The notes: a model not told the origin generated them from the sequence alone. Counted from the stretch's first letter, positions 25,319 to 35,184 are shown. The stretch: DNA of 64,000 nucleotides from UBA3537 sp045561735 (GCA_045561735.1 JBJKXC010000025.1:14879-78878), one strand, 5' to 3'. Numbers and translations are program-made.

Positions 25319-26359
25319 GTGAGTGTAGTAAAAAAAGACATAAGAGCGCTATCAAAAGATGATTTGATGGCCTTTTTCACCCAAAATTCAGCGAAAGCTT
25401 TTCGGGGGAAACAAGTTTATGAATGGCTTTGGAAAAAGGGCATTCATCGTTTTGAGGATATGACCAATATTTCAAAACAAAATAGGCAATTGCTTGAAGC
25501 CTCTTTTACAATTAATCACATCGAAGTGGATACCATGCAACGCAGCAGCGATGGCACGGTCAAAAATGCTGTGCGCCTTCATGATGGTCTTATTGTAGAA
25601 TCGGTTTTAATTCCTACGGCCAAGCGCACTACAGCTTGTGTGTCTTCGCAAGTAGGTTGTAGTTTAGATTGTAAATTTTGCGCTACTTCAAGGCTTAAAC
25701 GCATGCGAAATCTAAATCCCGATGAAATTTATGATCAAGTGGTTGCCATTGATAAACAAAGCCGTCTTTTTCATAATAAAAAGCTAACAAATATTGTATT
25801 TATGGGGATGGGAGAACCTCTCATGAATTACAAAAATATTTTAAAAGCCATTGATAAAATCACTTCCGATGAAGGTTTGGGAATGTCTCCGAAACGCATT
25901 GTTGTTTCCACTTCTGGAATCCCAAAAATGATAAAAAAAATGGCGGAAGATGCCGTTAAATTTAACCTTGCAGTCTCTTTGCACTCAGCCATTGATGAAG
26001 TGCGCACCCAAATCATGCCTTTTAACAAATCATTTCCATTAAAGGAATTGCGGGAAGCTTTAGAATTTTGGTATGCCAAGACCAAGCGAAGAATAACCTA
26101 CGAGTATGTTGTTTGGGAAGGTGTCAATGATAAGACCAAAGACATTTTAGCGTTGATTGATTTTTGCAAATTTGCCCCTAGTAAGGTCAATCTTATTGAA
26201 TACAATCCCATTGATGATGGCATTTTTCAACAAGCCAAACCTTCGGTTATTGATCAGTATGTATCTATGTTAGAAGCTAAAAATATTACTGTTACAGTGA
26301 GACGTTCAAGAGGGACAGACATCGATGCGGCTTGTGGTCAGTTGGCCAATAAAGCCTAA
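25319..26359 (+). CDS. rlmN: 23S rRNA (adenine-2503-C2) methyltransferase
   Basis: This radical-SAM enzyme methylates A2503 of 23S rRNA and A37 of some tRNAs. The CxxxCxxC cluster motif is in VGCSLDCKFCATSRL near residue 117, the catalytic cysteine is in GTDIDAACGQL at the C-terminus, and GMGEPLMNY is present near residue 165. The start is GTG 25319, which gives the family's usual N-terminus (KKDIRALSKDDLMAFF, then AFRGKQVYEWLWKKG). The initiation region lies only 4 bases past the terminator T-run, which is unusual. It is convergent with the aldo/keto reductase gene, 2 bases away. Confidence 0.95.
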   Translation: MSVVKKDIRALSKDDLMAFFTQNSAKAFRGKQVYEWLWKKGIHRFEDMTNISKQNRQLLEASFTINHIEVDTMQRSSDGTVKNAVRLHDGLIVESVLIPTAKRTTACVSSQVGCSLDCKFCATSRLKRMRNLNPDEIYDQVVAIDKQSRLFHNKKLTNIVFMGMGEPLMNYKNILKAIDKITSDEGLGMSPKRIVVSTSGIPKMIKKMAEDAVKFNLAVSLHSAIDEVRTQIMPFNKSFPLKELREALEFWYAKTKRRITYEYVVWEGVNDKTKDILALIDFCKFAPSKVNLIEYNPIDDGIFQQAKPSVIDQYVSMLEAKNITVTVRRSRGTDIDAACGQLANKA

Positions 26360-26361
26360 TG

Positions 26362-27399
26362 TTATGGGGATGGATTAGGGATTTTAGAGTGGATTGTGTT
26401 GATCTCTTTCACTGTGTCTTCGTCTAATTTTGTATGGATGCTGTCAATATTTTCTTTTAATTGTTCCAATGTGGTGGCTCCAATAATATTACTTGTCACA
26501 AATGGCCGCTCGCTCACAAAAGCCAAGGCTAGGGTGGTGAGAGACAACCCCAATTCTTTAGCGAGCTTGAGATAGGCTTTGGTCGCTTCTATTGCTTGTT
26601 CACTGCTGTACCTTGCAAACCTTGGAAATAAATTCAATCGTGCATTTTTGGCTGCAGTTCCTTCAATATATTTTCCAGATAAAACCCCAAAAGCCAGTGG
26701 CGAATAGGCTAAAAGACCCATATTTTCCCTCAAGGAAATTTCAGCTAAATCGCCTTCAAAAACCCTGTTTAATAAAGAATATGCATTTTGAATGGTGCTT
26801 ATTTTGGGCAGCTTGTCCTTCCGTACTTCTTCTAAATAACGCATGCTTCCCCAACTTTTTTCATTGGAGAGGCCATAGGCTCTAATTTTACCTGCTTTCA
26901 CAAGTGCATTCAGCTCGTGAAGGACTTCATTAAAATTATCTACCCAAGGATCTTTTGCACTAGGCTTATAATCACGCACCCCAAAGGTGTTTGTTTGTCT
27001 TTCCGGCCAATGCAGTTGGTATAAATCGATGTAATCTGTTTGCAGTCTTTTCAGTTCTAAATCAATAGCCTGTCTAATAGCATCGCCCTTAAATCCAGTC
27101 GTTCGAATGTGTACGGTGTAATCTCCAGGTCCTGCAATTTTACTGGCCAGTACAATTTTGTCTCTATTTTGCTTAATTTTCAGCCAATTTCCAATGATCT
27201 TACTTGTACGCCCCTGGGTTTCTTTGGTTGCCGGGACCGGGTAGAGTTCTGCAGTGTCAAAAAAATTAACCCCTTTTTCAACAGCATAATCCATTTGAGC
27301 GAAACCATCGGCTTCGGTATTTTGGTTGCCCCAGGTCATGGTGCCTAAGCATATTTTACTGACTTTTATGTCTGAATTTGGAAGCGTTGTGTATTCCAT
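26362..27399 (-). CDS. Aldo/keto reductase (Tas-like)
   Basis: This 345-residue NADPH-dependent reductase has the TIM-barrel aldo/keto reductase layout: KICLGTMTWGNQNTEADGF near residue 15, the catalytic segment FFDTAELYPVPATKETQGRT near 46-65, IVLASKIAG, DYIDLYQLHWPERQTNTFG near 121-139 and RAYGLSNE. The longer form with the WPER loop resembles E. coli Tas. The substrate is unknown. The start codon overlaps the stop of the upstream OmpA-like gene by one base (TAATG), so translational coupling is likely. Confidence 0.9.
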   Translation of the reverse strand: MEYTTLPNSDIKVSKICLGTMTWGNQNTEADGFAQMDYAVEKGVNFFDTAELYPVPATKETQGRTSKIIGNWLKIKQNRDKIVLASKIAGPGDYTVHIRTTGFKGDAIRQAIDLELKRLQTDYIDLYQLHWPERQTNTFGVRDYKPSAKDPWVDNFNEVLHELNALVKAGKIRAYGLSNEKSWGSMRYLEEVRKDKLPKISTIQNAYSLLNRVFEGDLAEISLRENMGLLAYSPLAFGVLSGKYIEGTAAKNARLNLFPRFARYSSEQAIEATKAYLKLAKELGLSLTTLALAFVSERPFVTSNIIGATTLEQLKENIDSIHTKLDEDTVKEINTIHSKIPNPSP

Positions 27400-28358
27400 T
27401 AATTCCCATTTAAAAGTTTAGAAATTTCATCGAGTTTGGGGGTTAAAACCACTTCAATACGTCTGTTTTTGGCTTTACCTGCAGCGGTGTCATTGCTTTC
27501 CACAGGCGCATATTCGCTTCGCCCTGCTGCCGTTAAATTATTGAGTGAAATGGCTTTATTTTCACTTAAAATTGATATAATGGCCGTGGCGCGTTTGGTA
27601 GATAAATCCCAATTGTTTGCAATTTTCCCGCCGTTTGAGAAAGGGACATTGTCTGTATGGCCTTCAATCAAAACAGCAATATCAGGATTTTCTGCAAGCA
27701 CACTACCTAACTGCTCAATGGCATTTCGACCCTGGTTTCCAACAGACCAACTCCCAGATTTGAACAACAGTTTGTTTTCCATAGAAACATAGACTTTGCC
27801 GTCGCGTTGTTCTACACTTAGACCTTTTCCTTCAAAAGCAATCAGCGCTTTGGAAATCGCATTTTTTAAATCGGTCATGGCTTGGTCTTTGGCTGTAATT
27901 AGCGCTTCAAGCTCAGCGATGCGTTCCGAACGCTCCTGCATATCTGCTTCCAATCGCATCAAGCGCTCATTTTCTAATGCGAGGGCTTCTTCTTTAAGCG
28001 CTAGCGCTTCTAAAAGGGCTCTATTTTTTTTCGCATTTTCTTCAAGAGCTTTAGAACTGTTTTGCTCAAGGGCTGCGTAAGCTGCATTTAATTGATTGTA
28101 ATTTTTTTGGAGCATTCCCAAATCCTTCTCAAACTGATCTCTTTCATTTTGGGTGGCATAATACCTCGCTTGTAATGTATTCAATTGCGCTTGCAGTTTA
28201 TTTTTTTCACCAATTTGATTGCTGTTATTGGATGCCAATGCATCATAATCAGATTTGAGTTGTCGGTATTTTACATCCAGTTCATTGAATGATTTTGAGG
28301 AAACGCAAGCTGTTGTGTTCAAAACAACAAGCATCAGAAGAATGATTTTTTTTTGCAT
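27399..28358 (-). CDS. OmpA-family peptidoglycan-binding lipoprotein
   Basis: It has a lipoprotein signal (MQKKIILLMLVVLNTTACVSS, lipobox TTAC), then a long coiled coil at about residues 25-170 rich in E, A, L, K and Q, and a C-terminal OmpA domain at about 195-310. The peptidoglycan-contact motifs are IEGHTDNVPFSNGGKIANNWDLSTKRA and NRRIEVVL. It should be anchored in the outer membrane with the coil spanning the periplasm to the cell wall. It lies 3 bases after the exonuclease III gene and is coupled to the aldo/keto reductase; the three have no evident shared function. Confidence 0.92.
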   Translation of the reverse strand: MQKKIILLMLVVLNTTACVSSKSFNELDVKYRQLKSDYDALASNNSNQIGEKNKLQAQLNTLQARYYATQNERDQFEKDLGMLQKNYNQLNAAYAALEQNSSKALEENAKKNRALLEALALKEEALALENERLMRLEADMQERSERIAELEALITAKDQAMTDLKNAISKALIAFEGKGLSVEQRDGKVYVSMENKLLFKSGSWSVGNQGRNAIEQLGSVLAENPDIAVLIEGHTDNVPFSNGGKIANNWDLSTKRATAIISILSENKAISLNNLTAAGRSEYAPVESNDTAAGKAKNRRIEVVLTPKLDEISKLLNGN

Positions 28359-28361
28359 GAT

Positions 28362-29129
28362 TTAATTTGTTTTTAATTCCAATAAGACCGGACAATGATC
28401 GCTGTGTACGGCTTCTTTTAAAATGATTGCCCGCTTTATCTTCTGTTTTAAAGTATCAGAAACAAGGGTGTAATCTAGCCGCCACCCTTTGTTATTGGCC
28501 CTAGAATTTGCGCGGTAACTCCACCAGCTATATTGGTGAGGTTCTGTGTTTAAAGCACGAAAGGCATCTGTAAAGCCACTCTTTAAAAAAGCACCCATCC
28601 AAGCCCGTTCTTCTGGCAAAAATCCGGATACGTTTTTATTGCGTACTGGGTCGTGAATATCAATGGCTTCATGGCAAATGTTGTAATCGCCACAAATCAC
28701 AAGATTTGATTTTTCTTTTTTTAGTTCATCAATATAAGCTCTAAATAAATCCATGTATTCAAACTTATGTTCCAAACGTTGGATGTTGGTTCCTGACGGT
28801 AAATACAAACTCATAATGGAAACTTCAGGGAAATCTACGCGAAGATTTCTTCCCTCAAAATCCATAGAGGCAATGCCAGTTCCATAAATTATATTTTCAG
28901 GTTTTTTTTTGCATAAAATGGCCACCCCGCTATACCCTTTTTTTTGTGCACTGAACCAATAGTGGTAAGGGTAGCCTGCCGCTTCAAAAAGACCTAGATC
29001 AAGTTGCTCTTTTTGCGCTTTAATTTCTTGTAAACAAATCACGTCAGGATCAGCAGCTACCAGCCATTCCACAAATCCCTTTTTTACAGCTGCCCGAATG
29101 CCATTTACATTGTATGAGATGATTTTCAT
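28362..29129 (-). CDS. xth: Exodeoxyribonuclease III
   Basis: This AP endonuclease and 3'-5' exonuclease acts in base excision repair. Motifs of the Xth family are all present: SYNVNGIRAAVKKG at residues 4-17, DVICLQEIKAQ near 31-41, SLYLPSG, CGDYNICHEAIDIHDP near 147-162, WWSYRANSRANNKGWRLDYTL near 209-229 and the final HSDHCPVLLEL. The length of 255 residues is standard. It is probably the first gene of a three-gene minus-strand unit. Confidence 0.95.
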   Translation of the reverse strand: MKIISYNVNGIRAAVKKGFVEWLVAADPDVICLQEIKAQKEQLDLGLFEAAGYPYHYWFSAQKKGYSGVAILCKKKPENIIYGTGIASMDFEGRNLRVDFPEVSIMSLYLPSGTNIQRLEHKFEYMDLFRAYIDELKKEKSNLVICGDYNICHEAIDIHDPVRNKNVSGFLPEERAWMGAFLKSGFTDAFRALNTEPHQYSWWSYRANSRANNKGWRLDYTLVSDTLKQKIKRAIILKEAVHSDHCPVLLELKTN

Positions 29130-29252
29130 CAGATTGGTACTATAATTTTAGCTAAAATAATTAAAGCCTTACTTTTACACTAAATAAAAATGGCCATTTT
29201 TATTTAAAACTATCAACAAAATATTTTAGTGATATTGAAGTTTAAACATAGC

Positions 29253-32200
29253 ATGCGCTTATTAAATACTTTCATTTTATTTTTGTCTTTTTTTTGGTCT
29301 TGGTCACAAGTTGAAGAACCGCTGATTCAATCCAAAAAAATAGCCGTTAAAGCGCAGTTAGTTTTGGACAGTGTTGGGGTCAATTCTTCTTATTTCAAAG
29401 TGTTAGATTTACAAAATAAGCCGCTGGCAGATTCGCTTTATACAATGGATTATAACACAGCTGTTTTAAGCTTTAAGCCTACTGCATTGGATTTAGACTC
29501 TGTTAAGGTTCAGTATTTGAGGTTCCCAGATTTTATGACCCGTACTTACAAACAATTAGACACTGCCGTTATTGTAAACTCTACGGGTTTGCCAAGCAAG
29601 TTGTATCAACTTTCTAGGTCCAACGAGGATCAAGGCCCTATCCCATTTGATGGTTTAACAACTTCGGGAAGTCTTTCAAGAGGCGTGACCATTGGCAACA
29701 ATCAGAATTCTGTATTAAACAGTGAATTAGACCTTCAAATTAGTGGGAAACTAAACGAAAAAGTTACGCTCAGAGCTTCCATACAAGACGCTAATATTCC
29801 ATTGCAACAAAGTGGATATTCACAGAGTTTAGACGAATTTGATCAAGTTTTTATTGAAGCCTTTACAGACCGATGGTCCATAAGAGCCGGCGATATTGAC
29901 TTAGAGAATTCAAGCTCTTATTTTGCTGAATTTTCTAAGCGTGTCCAAGGCTTATTGGTACGTTCTCGTTTTAAATCTAACACATCAGAAACTTCTGCTT
30001 TTGTCTCTGGCGCCTTGGTGAGAGGCCAGTTTGTCAGAAGTCAATTTACGGCTCAAGAGGGCAATCAAGGTCCCTACAAGTTAAAGGGTCCTAACAATGA
30101 ATTGTTTGTGTTGATTGTTTCTGGCAGTGAAACCGTATATGTGAATGGTTTGGCGCTAGAACGCGGCGCTACCAATGATTATATTATCGATTACAATGCC
30201 GGAGAAATTGTATTTAATCCAACATTTCCTATTAATTCAGAAATGCGTGTTACGGTAGATTATCAGTACAGTGAGAGAAATTACACCCGTTTTGTTGGAT
30301 ATGCTGGAGGACAATTTAGCACTAAAAAGTTTCAGCTAGGAATGTCATTTTACAATGAAAATGACTTGAAAAACCAACCGCTTCAGCAAAACTTAAGCAA
30401 CGCCCAAGGGGATATTTTATCACAGGCTGGAGACGACAGGTCTTTAATGACAGCCCCCTCAGCCAGCCCACAAGAATTTTCTGAAAATCGGATTTTATAT
30501 AAAAAAGAGCTTGTAAATAGTCAGGATATTTTTGTGTTTTCTAACAATCCAGATGACGATTTATACCAAGTTAATTTTTTGTGGGTAGGTAATCAGCAGG
30601 GAGATTATATATTGGTCAATTCCAGTTCCATTTCAAATATCTATGAGTACATTGCTCCAATTTCTGGGCAACCACAGGGGAATTATGCACCTATTGTACA
30701 ATTAGTGGCACCAGTAAAATTGCAATTGGCAGTCCTTAATGGACGCTACAATCCCTCCAAAAAAACACAACTTGACTTTGAACTGGCTGCCAGCCGAAAC
30801 GATTTAAATTTATTTTCGAACTTATCGGACAGCAACAACGATGGTTTGGCTGCCCGCTATGATATGACACATCAGTTGTTACGTTCTTTGAAAGGTTGGA
30901 CCATTGATCTTTTTTCAGGGTTAGACTATATTCATAAAGATTTTAGGAATATACAAACCCTTTACAATCCAGAATTCAATAGAGATTGGAACCTCGACAA
31001 CCCTTTGGGAAACGGAATTGCCTCAGAAATGGGAACTCAGTTGTTTGTGAAAAATGCTATTGCCTTATCAAAAGCTGAGTTAGGGCAAATTAATTATGCT
31101 TTTCAGTATTTGAATTTCTCTAAAAACTACAGCGGTAACCGCCACCTTTTAAGGGCTAATTTGAAAGCAGATAAACTAGAATTTCAAACCCATTCGAGTA
31201 TTTTAAAAACAAATAGCGATCGTACATCTTCCAATTTTTTAAGATCCATATCTCAACTAAAATACCAGGTGGGGAAGTTCTGGCCTGGGGTGAAATTCTC
31301 AACTGAAAACAATAAAATCGTTTCACAGATTGACAGCCAATTGGATTCACTCAGTCAAAGATTTTCTTCTTACGAAGGGTTTTTAGGCGTTGGTGATTCT
31401 ACCAAAGTTTTTGTAAAAGTAGGCTATGTTCACCGCGTTAATGACAGTGTTCAAGAAAACCGTTTACAACGCGTTAATCAATCGGACACCTATTACTTAA
31501 ATTCTAAATTAATCGCCTCAGAAAACACGGATTTAAGTCTGTTTGTCAATTACCGCCTTTTTAATTTAAAGACACAAGACCAATCGCTTCAAAAGTCTTT
31601 AAACTCTAGGATTTTTTACAATCAAAGTTTCCTTAAAAATCTAATGCAATGGCAAACCGTTTATGAAACCAGTTCTGGGCGATTGCCACAACAGGATTTC
31701 ACCTATGTTGAGGTAGAGCCTGGCCGTGGTTCTTTTGTTTGGTTCGATTACAATGACAATGGGATTCAAGAACTTGAAGAATTTGAAGTGGCCCAGTTTC
31801 AAGATCAAGCGACCTATATACGTGTACTACTGCCCAATCAAGTTTTTATCAGAACCCATCAAAACCGCTTGAGTCAATCGCTTACTTTCGATCCCATACA
31901 ATGGGCAAATTCTAGTAATAAACGTCAAAAATTTTGGTCCCATTTTTATAATTTGACAACTTATCTCATAGATCGAAAAGATCGAAATGCATTTCAGAAT
32001 ATTAATTTAAATCCATTTAAACCCAAAGCAGGACAACAATTAGGATTGCAGTCTAATTTTAGGAATCAATTGTTTTTTAACCGTGGAAAACAACACTTTA
32101 CAATGTCTTACAGTTATTTTGATTCCGAGTTAAAAAATGTACTTTCTTTTGGAGCTATCACTCAAAAAGGGTCTGGCCATCAATTTAATTTTACACACAA

Positions 32201-32690
32201 GATTCAGGATCAATGGCTTTTAAATTTTCAGACAAATATTGAAAGCAATAGGGCTACTAGTGAAAATTTCACATCAAGAAATTATGATTTAGAACAGTGG
32301 CTTGTGAGTCCAAAAGTTTCGTATTTGTTGGACGACAATAAGCGTTTTGATCTGTTTTACCAGTTTCATAAAAAAAACAATTTAATTCTCGGACAGGAAA
32401 TTTTAGAGCAACACAAGTTGGGTGTTTCTGCTGTTCTCACTCAAAATCAAAAGGCAGCCATTTCCGCTGAGTTAAATTATTTTTCCAATAATTTCCGTGG
32501 GAATGCCAATAACCCCGTAGCTTATCAAATGATGGAGGGGCTTCAGCGTGGAACAAATTTCACATGGTCCCTCATTGCCCAAAAACGCTTAACAAAATAC
32601 TTGGATTTTAATTTGAATTATTTTGGTCGTAAAACAGAGACCAGTCAGACCATTCACACGGGAACGGTTCAATTAAAGGCGTATTTCTGA
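29253..32690 (+). CDS. Large uncharacterised outer membrane protein
   Basis: I do not recognise a named family. The protein of about 1145 residues has a signal peptide (MRLLNTFILFLSFFWSWSQ), an N-terminal beta domain, a conserved-looking block near residues 155-270 (GSLSRGVTIGNNQNSVLNSELDLQISGKL, RWSIRAGDIDLENSSSYFAEFSKRVQG) and a long region of alternating beta strands ending VQLKAYF with a terminal aromatic, as in outer-membrane barrels. A YNDNGIQELEEFEVAQF segment resembles a calcium-binding loop. I chose ATG 29253 over GTG 29229 because it starts the signal peptide. There is no TonB box or sorting domain. It appears to be a single gene transcribed alone, convergent with the lectin-domain gene. 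Confidence 0.75.
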   Translation: MRLLNTFILFLSFFWSWSQVEEPLIQSKKIAVKAQLVLDSVGVNSSYFKVLDLQNKPLADSLYTMDYNTAVLSFKPTALDLDSVKVQYLRFPDFMTRTYKQLDTAVIVNSTGLPSKLYQLSRSNEDQGPIPFDGLTTSGSLSRGVTIGNNQNSVLNSELDLQISGKLNEKVTLRASIQDANIPLQQSGYSQSLDEFDQVFIEAFTDRWSIRAGDIDLENSSSYFAEFSKRVQGLLVRSRFKSNTSETSAFVSGALVRGQFVRSQFTAQEGNQGPYKLKGPNNELFVLIVSGSETVYVNGLALERGATNDYIIDYNAGEIVFNPTFPINSEMRVTVDYQYSERNYTRFVGYAGGQFSTKKFQLGMSFYNENDLKNQPLQQNLSNAQGDILSQAGDDRSLMTAPSASPQEFSENRILYKKELVNSQDIFVFSNNPDDDLYQVNFLWVGNQQGDYILVNSSSISNIYEYIAPISGQPQGNYAPIVQLVAPVKLQLAVLNGRYNPSKKTQLDFELAASRNDLNLFSNLSDSNNDGLAARYDMTHQLLRSLKGWTIDLFSGLDYIHKDFRNIQTLYNPEFNRDWNLDNPLGNGIASEMGTQLFVKNAIALSKAELGQINYAFQYLNFSKNYSGNRHLLRANLKADKLEFQTHSSILKTNSDRTSSNFLRSISQLKYQVGKFWPGVKFSTENNKIVSQIDSQLDSLSQRFSSYEGFLGVGDSTKVFVKVGYVHRVNDSVQENRLQRVNQSDTYYLNSKLIASENTDLSLFVNYRLFNLKTQDQSLQKSLNSRIFYNQSFLKNLMQWQTVYETSSGRLPQQDFTYVEVEPGRGSFVWFDYNDNGIQELEEFEVAQFQDQATYIRVLLPNQVFIRTHQNRLSQSLTFDPIQWANSSNKRQKFWSHFYNLTTYLIDRKDRNAFQNINLNPFKPKAGQQLGLQSNFRNQLFFNRGKQHFTMSYSYFDSELKNVLSFGAITQKGSGHQFNFTHKIQDQWLLNFQTNIESNRATSENFTSRNYDLEQWLVSPKVSYLLDDNKRFDLFYQFHKKNNLILGQEILEQHKLGVSAVLTQNQKAAISAELNYFSNNFRGNANNPVAYQMMEGLQRGTNFTWSLIAQKRLTKYLDFNLNYFGRKTETSQTIHTGTVQLKAYF

Positions 32691-32718
32691 TTTTTAGACT
32701 ACTGCTGCTTAAAGCTGT

Positions 32719-35184
32719 TTAACGTATCAATGAAAAATGGGATTTAAATTGTTTTTCTTTTCCATTTTCGTCGTAATAAGTTACGATAAACCAGTAGTCA
32801 CTTGCGGGCAATAACTTACCATTGTAAGTTCCATTCCATCCTGGAAAATTTGTCTTAAATTGATTTAAGAGCTTGCCGTGGCGATTAAAAATTGAAATTA
32901 TCCCGGGTTGATTTTGCAAGCATCTAATGTTCCATAAATCATTAAAGCTGTCCCCGTTGGGGGTAAAGAATTTTGGGTAATCTAAAATGGTGAATGTTGT
33001 TTCAGGGTCATTGCTACAGCCTTCAGCATCTCTTACTTTGATAATGTGGTTTTCACATCCCACTACGTTTTGAAAAATAGCACTATTTTGCCAGCTCCCC
33101 CCGTCTAATTGGTACTCGTAATTTCCACTGCCTCCACTAACACTCACTTCAATGACTTGGTTGGTATCAAAAGGCTCAGAAATGCTTTCGGTAGAAATTA
33201 CCAAATTATTTACTGGATTTACTTGAACGGTTTCAGTGGTGGTGGTTGAGCACTCTCCTACATCAGGCGTGAAAGTATATGTCGTTGTAGCTAGATTGTT
33301 AGGTGCAGGGCTCCAACTCCCTGAAATTCCTTCATTTGATATAGAAGGTAAAGTTCCAATTGTTTCCCCGATACAAATATCATTAATTTGGAAGGTGGGC
33401 CTTGTTTCTTGAAGTACTGTTACAGTCATGTTTGCTGTTTCAATGCAAGCACCTCCATTTGGAGAAAAGGTATAAAGGGTGGTTGTGGTATTGTCCATTG
33501 AAGCCGGGCTCCATGTCCCATTGATACCATTAGTTGAAGTTGTGGGCAATGAGGGTATTGTTTCCCCCGCACAAAAAGGGCCAATTTGGTTGAAAGTAGG
33601 GGGTTGGGTTGGAATAATCACAACCGTCATGTCGGTAACTGTAGCACACTGTCCTGCATCGGGTGTGAAAGTGTAGGTTGTTGTTGTGGTATTGTCCATT
33701 GAAGCCGGACTCCATGTCCCATTGATACCATTAGTTGAAGTTGTGGGCAATGAGGGTATTGTTTCCCCCGCACAAAAAGGGCCAATTTGGTTGAAAGTGG
33801 GGGGTTGGGTTGGAATAATCACAACCGTCATGTCGGTAACTGTAGCACACTGTCCTGCATCGGGTGTGAAAGTGTAGGTTGTTGTTGTGTTATTGTCCAT
33901 TGAAGCCGGACTCCATGTCCCATTGATACCATTAGTTGAAGTTGTGGGCAATGAGGGTATTGTTTCCCCCACACAAAAAGGGCCAATTTGTGTAAAATCA
34001 GTGATTTCATTTGGAATTACAGTAGCTGTTACCGGTGTTCTTAAGCCTGTTTCACAACCCCCATTGGAAGCTAAAACCCATAAAGTAGTAGTTGAATTCA
34101 GTGCTGGAGTGTACGAATTTCCCGTAAACAACAGTGTTCCCCCGTTTTGACTGTCATACCACAAAACATCAGTTGTATTTGAGGTTGCTTGAAGCGTTAC
34201 TGTTTCATTTTCACAAGTTGTTGCGGGGGTTGTAGATAAAATCTCTGGAGGGCTAAAGTTCGTACTTGCAGAAATGTTCAGATCAGGATCGCCAGGCATT
34301 CCACCATACTCCACAACAAATCCAGTTGCCTCATAGCTACCTTGACCTGCAGTATTGTTCTTCAAGTCATTCCATGACCCCGCAAAACCAATATTAGGTG
34401 CGGTTATATGTGCATAGTCTTCATTACCACTATTATTAGGTTCATTATTATTCCAATTACTATACATACCTGGAGCAGCGGATCCATTTTCATCTCCATT
34501 CCAGAAAATAATACCTGTTTCAGGTCCAGTCACCCATTTCCACACCCCTTCTGTTTGTGCATCGCTTCCTCCAATCCATCCAGTCCCGGGTGTTAGTTCT
34601 CCGCAAATTTGAGCTTCATCAGGATTTGTAATGGTTGCTAAATAGCCTTGTAACCCATAGTATTCCATGCCTTCCGCTAAAGCCTCAGCAGCAGTCCATG
34701 GAATAGCCTGAGATGGTATAAACTCATAATAATGCCCATTTAAAAAATTGGCTTCCCCAAAGGTTAATGAAAAAGTTTTTGGCCCCACGTTTACATTGTT
34801 ACTAAAAAAAACAACATCATTAACAGCATTGATGATATCATTATAATCAATGCTGGAACCACTTGCAGGGGATAAGGAAAGTTTAGCTTCTGTAGGATCC
34901 CAAATGCTGTTTATATTTGAATGACTTCCTGTTAGAATCAATTGATCTTGCCCCAGGACAAAGCCTGTCGATATTTGAATATAAAACCCAGTTGCTGAGC
35001 TACTATCAGGATCTACAATATCAAAGCCAGTGACAATATTTTGTTGGGTTTGTGGGCAATATATTTGATTACCAATTGCAGTGACAACAGGTGGCTCTGA
35101 TTGTGAAAATACCGACGCCCCCTGAAATATGAAGTACAGGGTCATTAAAAAAGTTTGGGTACTTAAAAATCTTTTCAAAGTCAC
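32719..35184 (-). CDS. Type IX secretion cargo with C-type lectin domain and near-identical repeats
   Basis: The 821-residue protein has a signal peptide ending near VFSQSEP, then a beta domain. A C-type-lectin-like domain at about residues 150-295 includes the calcium/sugar motifs EPN (WNNNEPNNSGNEDYAHI) and WND (GSWNDLKNN). An Ig-like region with four SPxS-type repeats follows, then a type-B type IX sorting domain at the C-terminus (FFTPNGDSFNDLW near residue 735, ending FKSHFSLIR). It should be exported through the T9SS and placed on the cell surface or released. Three repeats of 67 residues are almost identical in DNA. The EPN motif suggests mannose-type sugars, by analogy only. It stands alone between a convergent and a same-strand gene. 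Confidence 0.88.
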   Translation of the reverse strand: MTLKRFLSTQTFLMTLYFIFQGASVFSQSEPPVVTAIGNQIYCPQTQQNIVTGFDIVDPDSSSATGFYIQISTGFVLGQDQLILTGSHSNINSIWDPTEAKLSLSPASGSSIDYNDIINAVNDVVFFSNNVNVGPKTFSLTFGEANFLNGHYYEFIPSQAIPWTAAEALAEGMEYYGLQGYLATITNPDEAQICGELTPGTGWIGGSDAQTEGVWKWVTGPETGIIFWNGDENGSAAPGMYSNWNNNEPNNSGNEDYAHITAPNIGFAGSWNDLKNNTAGQGSYEATGFVVEYGGMPGDPDLNISASTNFSPPEILSTTPATTCENETVTLQATSNTTDVLWYDSQNGGTLLFTGNSYTPALNSTTTLWVLASNGGCETGLRTPVTATVIPNEITDFTQIGPFCVGETIPSLPTTSTNGINGTWSPASMDNNTTTTYTFTPDAGQCATVTDMTVVIIPTQPPTFNQIGPFCAGETIPSLPTTSTNGINGTWSPASMDNTTTTTYTFTPDAGQCATVTDMTVVIIPTQPPTFNQIGPFCAGETIPSLPTTSTNGINGTWSPASMDNTTTTLYTFSPNGGACIETANMTVTVLQETRPTFQINDICIGETIGTLPSISNEGISGSWSPAPNNLATTTYTFTPDVGECSTTTTETVQVNPVNNLVISTESISEPFDTNQVIEVSVSGGSGNYEYQLDGGSWQNSAIFQNVVGCENHIIKVRDAEGCSNDPETTFTILDYPKFFTPNGDSFNDLWNIRCLQNQPGIISIFNRHGKLLNQFKTNFPGWNGTYNGKLLPASDYWFIVTYYDENGKEKQFKSHFSLIR
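33410..34010. repeat. 201-bp tandem coding repeats
   Basis: Inside the lectin-domain gene a unit of 201 bases (67 codons) recurs almost unchanged: the string ttgtccattg starts at 33491, 33692 and 33893, exactly 201 apart. Each unit encodes an Ig-like module with FCAGETIPSLPTTSTNG and SPASMDN. Flanking units, such as FQINDICIGETIGTLPSIS, are more diverged relatives. Near-identity at DNA level points to recent duplication or gene conversion. Confidence 0.9.

Noticed and set aside
33410..34010. CRISPR-like regular repeats
   Set aside because: The repeats are 201 bases with no spacers and encode protein modules in frame.
33410..34150. Open frames on the plus strand across the repeat region
   Set aside because: They are antisense shadows created by the same 201-bp repeats; their translations have no domain, signal or start context.
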